Source of the DNA: Ensifer sesbaniae
GTDB taxonomy: Bacteria > Pseudomonadota > Alphaproteobacteria > Rhizobiales > Rhizobiaceae
Direction of reading: 5' to 3'
Assembly (NCBI RefSeq): GCF_013283665.1
Contig: NZ_JABEKU010000002.1
Coordinates: 1,796,863-1,860,862 of the forward strand
Length of the DNA: 64,000 nucleotides
The translations under genes were made by a program, and so were the position numbers. This document shows, one piece after another, positions 47,398 to 57,724 of the stretch. Every line of letters starts with the position of its first letter. Position 1 is the first letter of the stretch. The notes beneath the pieces were generated by a model. The model was not told the origin of the DNA. It made no database searches and saw nothing but the letters and a program-made list of their open reading frames with translations.

Positions 47398-48642
47398 ATG
47401 ACACAGCTACCGAAACAGACGCTGCGCGTGGGTTTCGTCGGGTCGGGTTTCATCGCCCATTTCCATCTGAAATCGATGATCGGCGTGCGCAACGTCGAGG
47501 TGACCGGCGTCTTCAGCCGCAAGCCGGAAAATCGGGAGAAGTTTGCGAAGGAGGTCGCCGCGCTCGGCCTCGGAACCTGCCGCACCCATGAAAGCCTGGA
47601 GGTGCTGCTGACGGCCGATGACGTCGACGCGATCTGGATCCTTTCGCCCAACTACACCCGCCTCGACGTGATGCGTTCGTTGCACAAGGCAATCAAGGAG
47701 GGCCGCAGCAAGGTCTTCGCCGTTGCCTGCGAAAAGCCGCTCGCCCGCACCGTCGCCGAGGCGCGCGAGATGCTGTCGCTTGCCGAGGATGCCGGCCTCA
47801 ACCATGGCTACCTCGAAAACCAGGTGTTCTGCACGCCGGTACTGCGCGGCAAGGAGATCATCTGGCGGCGCGCCGCCTCCACCACGGGTCGGCCCTATCT
47901 GGCGCGGGCGGCCGAGGAACATTCCGGTCCGCACGAGCCCTGGTTCTGGCAGGGCGACAAGCAGGGCGGCGGCGTGCTCTCGGACATGATGTGCCACAGC
48001 GTCGAGGTGGCGCGCTACCTGCTGACGGCGCCCGGAGCACCGCGCAATTCGCTGAAGATCAAGGCGGTGAACGGCACGGTCGCGAACCTGAAATGGACGC
48101 GACCGAACTACGCCGAGCAGCTGCGTAAGCGCTTCGGCAGCGAGGTCGACTACCGCAAACGGCCGTCGGAGGATTTCGCCCGTGCCACGGTGACGCTCGA
48201 AGACCAGGATGGCAACGAGCTGATGATCGAGGCCACCACCTCCTGGGCCTATGTCGGCGCCGGGCTGCGCATACAGCTGGAACTGCTCGGGCCGGAATAT
48301 GCGCTTGAATACAATTCGCTGAGCACCGGCCTCAAGATCTTCATGTCGCGCGAGGTCAAGGGCTCCGAAGGCGAGGATCTCGTCGAGAAGCAGAATGCCG
48401 AACAGGGTCTGATGCCGGTGCTCGAGGACGAAGCCGGCGTCTACGGCTATACGGATGAGAACCGCCACATGGTCGAGTGCTTTCGCAAGGGAGGGAAGCC
48501 GCTCGAAACCTTCGAGGACGGACTCGCCGTCGTCGAGATGCTGATGGGCCTCTACCGCTCGGCGGAGATCAATGCGACACTCAACTTTCCGGCGCCGGAA
48601 CTCGAGCATTACGTGCCGGTCGTCGCGCGCCGGAGCGCCTGA
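47398..48642 (+). CDS. Gfo/Idh/MocA-family oxidoreductase
   Basis: A 414-residue NAD(P)-dependent sugar or cyclitol oxidoreductase. The Rossmann motif is VGFVGSGFIAHFHLKSM (about residues 11-27). The catalytic EKP is in VACEKPLART near residue 116, and the DMMCHSVEVARYLL segment carries the second active-site His. GGGAGA precedes the ATG. It is at the end of the CUT2 operon with the LacI repressor and probably carries out the first oxidation of the imported sugar or cyclitol. The exact substrate is not readable. Confidence 0.87.
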   Translation: MTQLPKQTLRVGFVGSGFIAHFHLKSMIGVRNVEVTGVFSRKPENREKFAKEVAALGLGTCRTHESLEVLLTADDVDAIWILSPNYTRLDVMRSLHKAIKEGRSKVFAVACEKPLARTVAEAREMLSLAEDAGLNHGYLENQVFCTPVLRGKEIIWRRAASTTGRPYLARAAEEHSGPHEPWFWQGDKQGGGVLSDMMCHSVEVARYLLTAPGAPRNSLKIKAVNGTVANLKWTRPNYAEQLRKRFGSEVDYRKRPSEDFARATVTLEDQDGNELMIEATTSWAYVGAGLRIQLELLGPEYALEYNSLSTGLKIFMSREVKGSEGEDLVEKQNAEQGLMPVLEDEAGVYGYTDENRHMVECFRKGGKPLETFEDGLAVVEMLMGLYRSAEINATLNFPAPELEHYVPVVARRSA

Positions 48643-48705
48643 TGGCTGTATTTCCGGCCTCAGGAAATGGTGGCCGGGATTATACGCTCATGTCCGCGAT
48701 TTCTG

Positions 48706-48719
48706 TTGACGGGGATCAA
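48706..48719 (+). promoter_or_regulatory. FixK/FNR box upstream of the universal stress protein
   Basis: TTGACGGGGATCAA matches TTGA-N6-TCAA, the FixK/FnrN/Anr consensus, with one mismatch to the longer TTGAT-N4-ATCAA form. It lies about 66 bases upstream of the ATG, correct for an activator at about -41 from the start of transcription. Confidence 0.7.
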
Positions 48720-48784
48720 TGCCGTCGCTCGGGGTTCTACTACGCTGATCCAAACCCAAGATCTGGTCACGAGGAGAAAACGCG

Positions 48785-49621
48785 ATGACATACAAGACCA
48801 TTCTCGCCGTCGTCGGCGTCGATCATTCCGCAGAGCATCTGCGTGCGGCAGCACAAGTCTGTGCATCCGCAAACGCCCACCTCTCCCTGTTGATCGTCAA
48901 GCTCGCCGCATCTCCACCGATCGGGGATTATGCCGCCGCCATCTCCGTCGATTGGCTGAACGAGCGGCAGCGCGACGTCGACAAGCTCGAGTCCTGCGTG
49001 GCAAGAGCAACCGATGTTCTGACCAAGGAAGGCATCTCGTTCAGCGTCGAGACGAAATACACCGAGGCTGCCTGGGCCGATGACGAGATCGGCGAGCGCG
49101 CCCGCTACGCCGACCTGACGCTGGTCGGTGATGGCCTGACGCTGGATCCGGAGTTGCGTTCACGCACCATCGATGGAACGTTGTTCAGTTCCGCTCGCCC
49201 GGTCCTCATCATGCCCAAGGGCAAGCCCGCACGGCTTGATCCGAGGACCGTGGTGCTCGCCTGGAATTCCAGACTGGAAGCTGCACGCGCAGCGCGTGAA
49301 GCGCTCGAAATGTTGGCCGGAGCCGAGACCGTCTACGTTACGATGGTCGATCCTCGTGCCGCCTATGGCAAGAACGGCGAGGAACCCGGCGCTGATATCG
49401 CCGGCTACCTTGCCCGGCACGGCGTTTCCGTCTCCGTCGAGAGACTGCCGAGCGGCGGACACAGGGTTGACGACGTGATCAACCGGTTTGCGTCGGATGT
49501 GGCGGCCGATCTGATCGTCATGGGCGCCTACGGACATTCCAGAATGCGCGAGCGCGTCTTTGGCGGGGTCACCCGCTCGATGCTCGAAAACGCGGTGATC
49601 CCCGTGCTCATGGCGCATTGA
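48785..49621 (+). CDS. Universal stress protein with tandem UspA domains
   Basis: A 278-residue cytoplasmic protein made of two UspA-like halves. The second half ends in VAADLIVMGAYGHSRMRERVFGGVTRSMLENAVIPVLMAH, holding the G-2x-G-9x-G-S/T-like ATP-binding motif. The first half is more diverged (LADLTLVGDGL). GAGGAG precedes the ATG by 8 bases. It is controlled by a probable FixK/FNR box. Such proteins support survival under low oxygen or stress in rhizobia. Confidence 0.9.
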   Translation: MTYKTILAVVGVDHSAEHLRAAAQVCASANAHLSLLIVKLAASPPIGDYAAAISVDWLNERQRDVDKLESCVARATDVLTKEGISFSVETKYTEAAWADDEIGERARYADLTLVGDGLTLDPELRSRTIDGTLFSSARPVLIMPKGKPARLDPRTVVLAWNSRLEAARAAREALEMLAGAETVYVTMVDPRAAYGKNGEEPGADIAGYLARHGVSVSVERLPSGGHRVDDVINRFASDVAADLIVMGAYGHSRMRERVFGGVTRSMLENAVIPVLMAH

Positions 49622-49660
49622 TCCCCATGCTTATGGCACCGACCGGCAGGGACGGGGCGC

Positions 49661-49686
49661 GGCGCGCAGCCATTTGCCAGCGCGCC
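49661..49686. terminator. Stem-loop between convergent stress and flavin-protein genes
   Basis: GGCGCGC (49661-49667) and GCGCGCC (49680-49686) flank a 12-base loop. There is no T tract, so only a weak terminator or boundary is suggested. Confidence 0.35.
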
Positions 49687-49694
49687 CGCGGCGA

Positions 49695-50144
49695 TCAGCC
49701 GGCAGAGGCCGCTCGTCCGCTTACGTCGTCGATCTCGATTTCGAAGAAGAGATGCGGGGATGCACCGGCAACGGGCTGTTTCCCGGGCTTCAGGCCGCCC
49801 GGTTCCCACCAGTTGACGCGCTGTTCGAGCAACGACCAGGCGTTCATGCGCTCGCGATGCCATTGCTTCGTGTCCGGTAGTTCCTGAAAGCGGCCGTGGA
49901 TGATGACGCTTCGCCAATTCTGCCGGTCCGCTGTCGTGTCGATCTGTACGCAGACACGCGGATTGTCGCGCATCCAGTCGATCTTCTGCCCCGGCATGGA
50001 AAAGCTGTAGAGCCGGTTGGCGGCCAAGGCATACTGGATGGGAACGACATAGGGCTGGCCATCTCGGGCACAGCCCAGGCGGGCGATGTGGTTTTCAGCG
50101 ACAAGGTCGAGACATTCCTGCCGCGTCATTTCTCTGATCAACAT
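49695..50144 (-). CDS. Pyridoxamine 5'-phosphate oxidase-like FMN-binding protein
   Basis: A 149-residue split-barrel flavoprotein of the pyridoxamine-phosphate-oxidase-related/nitroimidazole-reductase-like group. It begins MLIREMTRQECLDLVAENHIARLGC and has the barrel strands YVVPIQYAL, LYSFSMPGQKIDWMRDNPRVCVQID and WRSVIIHGRFQEL. The start at 50144 is chosen for AAGGAG 7 bases upstream; the frame is open to 50222. It is convergent with the universal stress protein gene and carries its own upstream FixK/FNR-like box. The redox substrate is unknown. Confidence 0.83.
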   Translation of the reverse strand: MLIREMTRQECLDLVAENHIARLGCARDGQPYVVPIQYALAANRLYSFSMPGQKIDWMRDNPRVCVQIDTTADRQNWRSVIIHGRFQELPDTKQWHRERMNAWSLLEQRVNWWEPGGLKPGKQPVAGASPHLFFEIEIDDVSGRAASAG

Positions 50145-50208
50145 GTGGTCTCTCCTTTTTTGAAAGAGATGTTCAACCGTCAGTCTCCGCCGATCGGATA
50201 TCGAGGCA

Positions 50209-50222
50209 TTGATCTCGCTCAA
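50209..50222 (-). promoter_or_regulatory. FixK/FNR-like box upstream of the FMN-binding protein
   Basis: TTGATCTCGCTCAA matches TTGA-N6-TCAA. It lies 65 bases upstream of the start at 50144, almost the same distance as in the convergent universal stress protein gene. Confidence 0.6.
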
Positions 50223-50332
50223 GTTCGCTCAGCCTCAGGGGCGTCGCCGTTCTCGTAAAGCGCGGTCGGCGCCGGGCGGCCGCTCGATGCGGAAGCGGCG
50301 AAAAGGTGCCCGCGGAGAAGTCGCCGCGTGGC

Positions 50333-50827
50333 TCAGCGTGACGTTTCGATCGGCACGGACAGGCTGACCTTGACCGGGTCCATCGTCACGAAAGTGCGAA
50401 AGCGCTTGATGTTCGGATTGCCGAAGAACATCCGCCGCGTGAAGGCTTCATAATCGGCCATTGTCGGCACGATCACGACGAGCATGAAATCGATGTCGCC
50501 GGTGACATAGTAGCATTGCTGCACCTCGGGCGCGGCGGTGAACGCCGCCTTTGCCGCGTCGAGCAGGGCGATCTGCTCACTCTCGACCTCCACCTCCACC
50601 AGGATCGTCAGCGCCTGGTTGACGCTCGCGGGATCGACCAGCGCGACATTGGCGCGGATGACGCCGGTTTCCTCCATGCGTTTGATCCGCCGCTGGACGG
50701 CCGGAGCGGACAGATTGACCGCCTCGCCGATCTGGCGCTGGGGTATCGAATTGTCCTTCTGCAGGATGGCGAGGATCGCAAGATCGAAGCGGTCGAGTTC
50801 GATCTGGGGCTTTTTCGAGGAGGTCAT
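50333..50827 (-). CDS. Lrp/AsnC-family transcriptional regulator
   Basis: About 164 residues from the ATG at 50827; an in-frame ATG at 50875 is an alternative. The helix-turn-helix reads IPQRQIGEAVNLSAPAVQRRIKRMEETGVI, and the C-terminal RAM/AsnC sensor domain has VQQCYYVTGDIDFMLVVIVPTMADYEAF. Family members bind amino acids and form octamers. It is divergent from the diaminopropionate ammonia-lyase gene and so probably senses an amino acid, perhaps 2,3-diaminopropionate. Confidence 0.9.
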   Translation of the reverse strand: MTSSKKPQIELDRFDLAILAILQKDNSIPQRQIGEAVNLSAPAVQRRIKRMEETGVIRANVALVDPASVNQALTILVEVEVESEQIALLDAAKAAFTAAPEVQQCYYVTGDIDFMLVVIVPTMADYEAFTRRMFFGNPNIKRFRTFVTMDPVKVSLSVPIETSR

Positions 50828-50933
50828 CCGGGGCCTGTCGGTTGCTGAGTTCGCAGCGAGCCGTGAGCGGGACATCAGCCCTCTGGCCGGTCCAACTTTA
50901 CAAACTTGCATTTGCTTTGGCCATTTAGAGCGC

Positions 50934-50954
50934 ATTTCTCGTTCGCAATGAAAT
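50934..50954. promoter_or_regulatory. Candidate AsnC/Lrp site upstream of the ammonia-lyase gene
   Basis: ATTTC and GAAAT arms are separated by 11 bases, 31 bases upstream of the lyase start. Lrp-type regulators favour such loosely palindromic AT-rich sites. Weak evidence. Confidence 0.3.
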
Positions 50955-50984
50955 AGATTTTCGCAGGTCTACGGAGATTGCACC

Positions 50985-52190
50985 ATGTTCCTTGCCAATA
51001 CCCATGCCGATTTCGGCCATCATCTTGCGCCTGAAGATGCGGATATGCTGTCGCTCGCGGCCGCCGAAAAGGTCGAACAGCAGCTTGCCCGGCGCGCGGA
51101 TCATCGGCCAACGCCGCTTCATGCTTTGCCTGCCTTGGCGAGTGAGATCGGCGTCGCCGGCGTCTTCGTCAAGGATGAGGGCCATCGCCTGGGTCTTGGA
51201 AGCTTCAAGGCGCTTGGCGGCTCCTACGCGGTGATACGCCTGGTGATCGAGGAGGCGGAACGGCGCCTCGGGCGTAGCCTCGATCTCGATGATCTCGATC
51301 AGCCTGAGGTCCGGGCGATTGCCGCCGGCATGACCTTCGGCTGCGCCACGGATGGTAATCACGGCCGCTCCGTCGCCATGGGCGCCAGGCTCGTCAGGGC
51401 GAAGTCGGTGATCTTCGTGCATTCCGGTGTCAGCGAGAAGCGCATAGAAGCGATCGCCCACTATGGCGCCGAGATCGTTCGGGTGGCCGGGACCTACGAC
51501 GATTCCGTCGAGGAGGCCGCGCGGGTCTGCGAGGCGCACGGCTGGACCGTGGTCTCCGACACGTCCTGGCCGGGCTACGAATATATCCCTGGTCTGGTGA
51601 TGCAGGGTTACACGGCGCTCCTCAGCGAAGCACTTCGGCAAATGGATCGGCCGCCGACCCATGTCTTCGTGCAGGCGGGCGTCGGTGGTATTGCCGCCGC
51701 CACGGCGGGACATCTGGCGCTGCGCTATGGCGCGAAGCGTCCGCGTTTCGTCGTCGTCGATCCGGCGCGGGCTGCCTGCCTTTACGAAAGCGCCAAGGCC
51801 GGACATCCCGTCAAGGTGGCGCATGGCGAACCGACGATCATGGCGATGCTCGAATGTTACGAGCCGTCGCTCGTTGCCTGGCGCATCCTGTCGCGCGCGG
51901 CCGATGCCTTCATGACCGTCGCCGAAGAGGATGCCGTTTCGGTCATGAACAGGCTGGCGCGCCCTGCCGGCGCCGACCCGGCGATCGTTTCCGGTGAAAG
52001 CGGTGGCGTTGGTCTGGCCGGGCTACTGGCGGTGGCCCGGGATCCGGCACTGCGCGAAGCGCTCGGATTGACGGCGCAGTCGCGCGTTTTCGTCATCAAT
52101 ACCGAGGGGGCGACGGACCCCGAGCGTTATGCCGCCCTGGTCGGATTGCCGCCCGAGGCGGTTGCGAACAACTCGAACGAAAGAGGGTGA
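50985..52190 (+). CDS. dpaL: Diaminopropionate ammonia-lyase (PLP-dependent)
   Basis: A 401-residue fold-type II PLP enzyme. The Schiff-base lysine is K75 in LGSFKALGGSYAV, corresponding to Lys77 in the E. coli enzyme. Other markers are CATDGNHGRSVAMGA (phosphate side), the Gly loop GESGGVGLAGLL and a well conserved N-terminus (LANTHADFGHHLAPED). The reaction is 2,3-diaminopropionate plus water to pyruvate and two ammonia. It is cotranscribed with two M20-type amidases (3 and 29 base gaps). In E. coli the homologue ygeX is also followed by an M20 gene, ygeY, which supports a functional link. Confidence 0.88.
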   Translation: MFLANTHADFGHHLAPEDADMLSLAAAEKVEQQLARRADHRPTPLHALPALASEIGVAGVFVKDEGHRLGLGSFKALGGSYAVIRLVIEEAERRLGRSLDLDDLDQPEVRAIAAGMTFGCATDGNHGRSVAMGARLVRAKSVIFVHSGVSEKRIEAIAHYGAEIVRVAGTYDDSVEEAARVCEAHGWTVVSDTSWPGYEYIPGLVMQGYTALLSEALRQMDRPPTHVFVQAGVGGIAAATAGHLALRYGAKRPRFVVVDPARAACLYESAKAGHPVKVAHGEPTIMAMLECYEPSLVAWRILSRAADAFMTVAEEDAVSVMNRLARPAGADPAIVSGESGGVGLAGLLAVARDPALREALGLTAQSRVFVINTEGATDPERYAALVGLPPEAVANNSNERG

Positions 52191-52193
52191 CCC

Positions 52194-53369
52194 ATGGCGG
52201 AACTGGATTTTGATCAGCTTGTCGAGGAAATGAGGGCTTGGCGCCAGGACCTGCACGCGCATCCGGAGTTCGGTTTCGAGGAGCAGCGCACGTCATCCTT
52301 CGTCGCGGCGAAGCTTCGGGAGTTCGGGCTCGACGAGGTGGTGGAAGGCGTCGGTGGCACCGGCGTCGTTGGCCGGCTGAAGCGCGGCAACGGCAATCGC
52401 GCAATCGCGCTTCGCGCCGACATGGATGCACTCCGCATTCCGGAGCAGGGAGAGCTGTCCTATCGCTCGACCCGGCCCGGCACCATGCACGCCTGCGGCC
52501 ATGACGGCCACACGGCGATGCTGCTGGGCGCTGCCAAGATGCTCGCCGAAGACGGCGGATTCGACGGAAGCGTGTGCTTCGTCTTCCAGCCGGCGGAGGA
52601 GTGGGGCAAGGGCGCGCTCGCGATGCTGAACGACGGCCTGATGGAACGCTTCCCCTTTGACGAGATCTACGGCCTGCACAACATGCCGGGGCTGCCGGTC
52701 GGCCGTTTCGAAACCCGCGCGGGCGCGATCATGTCGGCAGAGGACAACTTCGAGATCGTGCTGACCGGGGTTGGCGGACATGCGGCGCGACCGCATTGGG
52801 GCAACGAGACGCTTGTTGCCGCCTGCGCCACCGTCGTCAATCTGCAGACGATCGTCTCGCGCCGCCTGTCACCGACGGACATCGGCGTCGTTTCGGTGAC
52901 GGAACTGCTGACGGACGGCACGCGCAATGCCTTGCCCGGCCACGCCCGGATCCTCGGTGATGCCCGCAGCTTCCGGCCGGAGGTCAGCGCGAAGATCGAG
53001 GCGGAGATGCGCGTGATCGCCAAGGGCACGGCGGACGCCTATGGCTGCGAAGTCGAGGTCAACTACACACGCGAGTTCGTGCCGCTCATCAACGATCCGG
53101 TGCTGACCGGACACGCCTTTGCCGCGGCGGATTCCGTGTTCGGCTCCGAGAACCTCGCAACGGCGGCCGAGCCGATGACCGGTTCGGAAGACTTCGCGCG
53201 CTTTCTTGAGCATGTGCCGGGCTGCTTCGTCTTCATCGGTAACGGTGAGGCGTCGGCGCCGCTGCACAATCCGCGTTACGACTTCAACGACGATGCCCTG
53301 ATCTTCGGCGCGCGCTACCACGCCGAGATCGTCCGGCAGCGACTGGCGCCCGCGGACACCCGGCCCTGA
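52194..53369 (+). CDS. M20-family amidohydrolase linked to diaminopropionate use
   Basis: A 391-residue metalloamidase. Motifs are DLHAHPEFGFEEQRT, RADMDALRI, MHACGHDGHTAMLLGAAKML, VFQPAEEWGKG and LHNMPGLPVG, with the lid domain after about residue 185 and TGSEDFARFLEHVPGCFVFIGNG at the end. It has hippurate-hydrolase character. The start at 52194 has AGAGGG upstream. Placed between the ammonia-lyase and a second amidase gene, it probably releases a free diamino acid from an N-acyl or N-carbamoyl derivative; the substrate is inferred. Confidence 0.88.
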   Translation: MAELDFDQLVEEMRAWRQDLHAHPEFGFEEQRTSSFVAAKLREFGLDEVVEGVGGTGVVGRLKRGNGNRAIALRADMDALRIPEQGELSYRSTRPGTMHACGHDGHTAMLLGAAKMLAEDGGFDGSVCFVFQPAEEWGKGALAMLNDGLMERFPFDEIYGLHNMPGLPVGRFETRAGAIMSAEDNFEIVLTGVGGHAARPHWGNETLVAACATVVNLQTIVSRRLSPTDIGVVSVTELLTDGTRNALPGHARILGDARSFRPEVSAKIEAEMRVIAKGTADAYGCEVEVNYTREFVPLINDPVLTGHAFAAADSVFGSENLATAAEPMTGSEDFARFLEHVPGCFVFIGNGEASAPLHNPRYDFNDDALIFGARYHAEIVRQRLAPADTRP

Positions 53370-53398
53370 TCAGAAAACGGCATGAAAGCAGGACAAGG

Positions 53399-54649
53399 AT
53401 GCCATTGTATTCCATCGACGCCGCGCGCCTGACCGGGCGCATTCGCGAGCTTGGCGAAATCGGTCGCGATCCTCAGGGCCAATTGACGCGACTGGCCGGG
53501 TCCGACAACGACAGGGCGGGCCGCGACCGCCTCGTCGCCTGGATAAAGGCTGCGGGGCTCGACGTCGTGATCGACCGGATCGGCAACATCTTCGGCGTCT
53601 GGCGCGACGCGAGCAGTGCTGACGCAGAACCCATCATGCTTGGCTCGCATATCGACACGGTCATCAATGCCGGCATCTATGACGGCTGCTATGGCGTGCT
53701 TGCCGCGCTGGAAGTGATTGAGACCTTGACGGAGCGTGGCGTGACGCCGGCCCGGCCGATCGTCGTGGCAGCCTTCACCAATGAGGAAGGTGTGCGTTTT
53801 GCACCCGATATGCTCGGCTCACTCGTCTATGCCGGGGGCCTTTCTGTCGAGACCGCACTGGCAACCGTCGGCACCGATGGTTCGGTGCTGAGCGACGAAC
53901 TGGAGCGGATCGGCTATGCCGGCGCTGTCGAGCCGGGGTTTCTCAAGCCCCATGCCTATGTCGAGCTCCATATCGAGCAGGGGCCGGTGCTGGAGCGGGA
54001 GGGGATGGCGATCGGCGCAGTCGAGAACCTGCAGGGCATTTCCTGGCAGCGGGTCACCATCGACGGTGTGGCAAATCACGCCGGCACCACCCCGATGGCG
54101 ATGCGCCGGGACGCCGGACTTGCCGCCGCCCGTGTCGGCCTGTTCCTGCGTGAGTGGATCGATCGCTCGAATGCGCCGAGCGTGGCGACGATCGGCACCA
54201 TGCGCTTCGAACCGAACGCGATCAACGTCATCCCGTCACGCGCGGTCTTCGCCGTCGACCTGCGCGACCCGGACGAGGACCGTCTGCAGGCACTCGAAGC
54301 GGCGCTTTCGGATTTTCTCGCGCGTGTCGGCAGGGAGGAAGGCGTAGAGATTTCCGTCGAACGTCTGGCGCGGTTCCAGCCGGTCGCATTCGACCAACAC
54401 ATTGTCGCGGCGATTGAGGCATCGGCGAAGGCGCGCGACCTGAAGAGCCGGCGCATGACCTCCGGCGCCGGTCATGATGCGCAGATGATCGCACGCATCG
54501 CTCCAGCCGCAATGATCTTCGTGCCGAGCCGTGAGGGTATCAGCCACAATCCGCGGGAACACACTGAACCCGCCGACCTCGTCGCCGGCGCCAATGTACT
54601 GCTCGATGTGGTCGAACGGATGGTTGGCAGCGGCTGGAAAGGCCGTTAG
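53399..54649 (+). CDS. Zn-dependent hydrolase, allantoate amidohydrolase/N-carbamoyl-L-amino acid hydrolase type
   Basis: A 416-residue M20 relative. It has LGSHIDTVINAGIYDGCYGVLAALEV (metal site), FTNEEGVRFAPDMLGS (catalytic Glu), ELHIEQGPVLEREG and VANHAGTTPM, with GAGHDAQMIARIAPAAMIFVPSREGISHNPRE near the C-terminus. This is the AllC/HyuC group, acting on allantoate, ureidoglycolate or N-carbamoyl amino acids. AAGG is close before the ATG. It is last in the diaminopropionate operon; a carbamoyl or oxalyl amino acid is a possible substrate. Confidence 0.88.
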   Translation: MPLYSIDAARLTGRIRELGEIGRDPQGQLTRLAGSDNDRAGRDRLVAWIKAAGLDVVIDRIGNIFGVWRDASSADAEPIMLGSHIDTVINAGIYDGCYGVLAALEVIETLTERGVTPARPIVVAAFTNEEGVRFAPDMLGSLVYAGGLSVETALATVGTDGSVLSDELERIGYAGAVEPGFLKPHAYVELHIEQGPVLEREGMAIGAVENLQGISWQRVTIDGVANHAGTTPMAMRRDAGLAAARVGLFLREWIDRSNAPSVATIGTMRFEPNAINVIPSRAVFAVDLRDPDEDRLQALEAALSDFLARVGREEGVEISVERLARFQPVAFDQHIVAAIEASAKARDLKSRRMTSGAGHDAQMIARIAPAAMIFVPSREGISHNPREHTEPADLVAGANVLLDVVERMVGSGWKGR

Positions 54650-54872
54650 GAACATACGCGGCGAGAAAGACGATGCTCTGTATCCATAGCGCCGACGCCG
54701 CACTCCGGCAGGTCGTGATCGGGATAGACATTTCTCGAATGCAAAGCCGTGACGCCAGTTGAGCTGGTTCTCGCGCGTCAGAACTCGTGCCTACACGGAC
54801 ATCCGGAGTCTGGTTTCGAGAAGTAGCGCAGGTCCCCTCCGTTGCGACGAAGTTGACCTGCCTTCAAGGCTC

Positions 54873-55376
54873 TCATTTCGTGTGAACGGTCTTCTGCCGG
54901 CCAGACGATTCAGGCTGGCTATGTTGGAAGCGCCTTTCCGGTGTCCGGCGGAAAAGGTTGAGGAAACTGCTGCCGCCGTACCATACGTTGCCGCTTGGTC
55001 CGTAATCCCGTGAGTCGCGCGAGGATGAGTGGCGCTCGCTATGACTATCGCTGTCGATGACGGCAGTACCTCCGCCGCCTGCGCCGGTACCACCGGGCAC
55101 GCCGCCTACGCCGCTGCCGTTACCGGTGCCCCAATCGCCGCCACCCTCTGCGCCGTTGCTTCCGCCGCCCTCGACGTTTTCGCCACCTTGGTCGCTGCCA
55201 TCAGCGCCATTTTCACTATTCCCGCTGCCGCCATCGGTGTCGTCCGCATGGGCGGCGGAAATCCAGGAAAAGCCCGCGGCAAGACTTCCGCTGTCGTTGA
55301 GGCGTGGCAGATCTCCAGCGAGTGCCGCGAAGCCGCCTATCGACAGGGCCGTCAGTCTCAGCAGGCGTGTCCTCAC
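54873..55376 (-). CDS. Small secreted Gly/Ser/Asp-rich protein
   Basis: 167 residues from a GTG at 55376 with GAGGAG 7 bases upstream. The N-terminus has basic residues and a hydrophobic stretch (LTALSIGGFAALAG), with a possible cleavage after AAHA at residue 44. The middle is almost entirely Gly, Ser, Asp, Asn and Glu (about residues 46-105), a low-complexity acidic stretch. A basic, Arg-rich tail follows (FRRTPERRFQHSQPESSG). I do not recognise a family. It looks like an exported intrinsically disordered protein. It lies 212 bases downstream of thiC on the same strand. Confidence 0.6.
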   Translation of the reverse strand: MRTRLLRLTALSIGGFAALAGDLPRLNDSGSLAAGFSWISAAHADDTDGGSGNSENGADGSDQGGENVEGGGSNGAEGGGDWGTGNGSGVGGVPGGTGAGGGGTAVIDSDSHSERHSSSRDSRDYGPSGNVWYGGSSFLNLFRRTPERRFQHSQPESSGRQKTVHTK

Positions 55377-55547
55377 GTCATTCTCCTCGTAAGCGGCGTT
55401 TTTTCGTCGTCTTGCAAGAGCACCACAGCAGACGGCAGCTTGGCGTGAATGACGGGTTCGCTGGCGACGACTTTTGCGTGAGGCTTACATATCGTTCAAC
55501 CGATACAGGGGCAAGCTAGTCGCCCACGGCCAGCATCCGCCTTGCTG

Positions 55548-55577
55548 TCGGAAGGGACTGCGAGGCGTCCCTCCCGA
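55548..55577 (-). terminator. Stem-loop downstream of thiC
   Basis: TCGGAAGGGAC (55548-55558) and GTCCCTCCCGA (55567-55577) form an 11-bp stem with one G-T pair and an 8-base loop. It begins 12 bases past the thiC stop. There is no strong T tract, so it may slow rather than end transcription. Confidence 0.5.
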
Positions 55578-55588
55578 CGTGTTGCGCG

Positions 55589-57620
<2,032 letters not shown>

Positions 57621-57724
57621 TGAATGCCCAAGAGATAGCCATCGAACGGCACGGGTCGTCAAGCGTTAATCCGCTTATCGATCCGATTGCGCGTACTGCG
57701 GGTATATCGAGTCTACCGTGGAAC

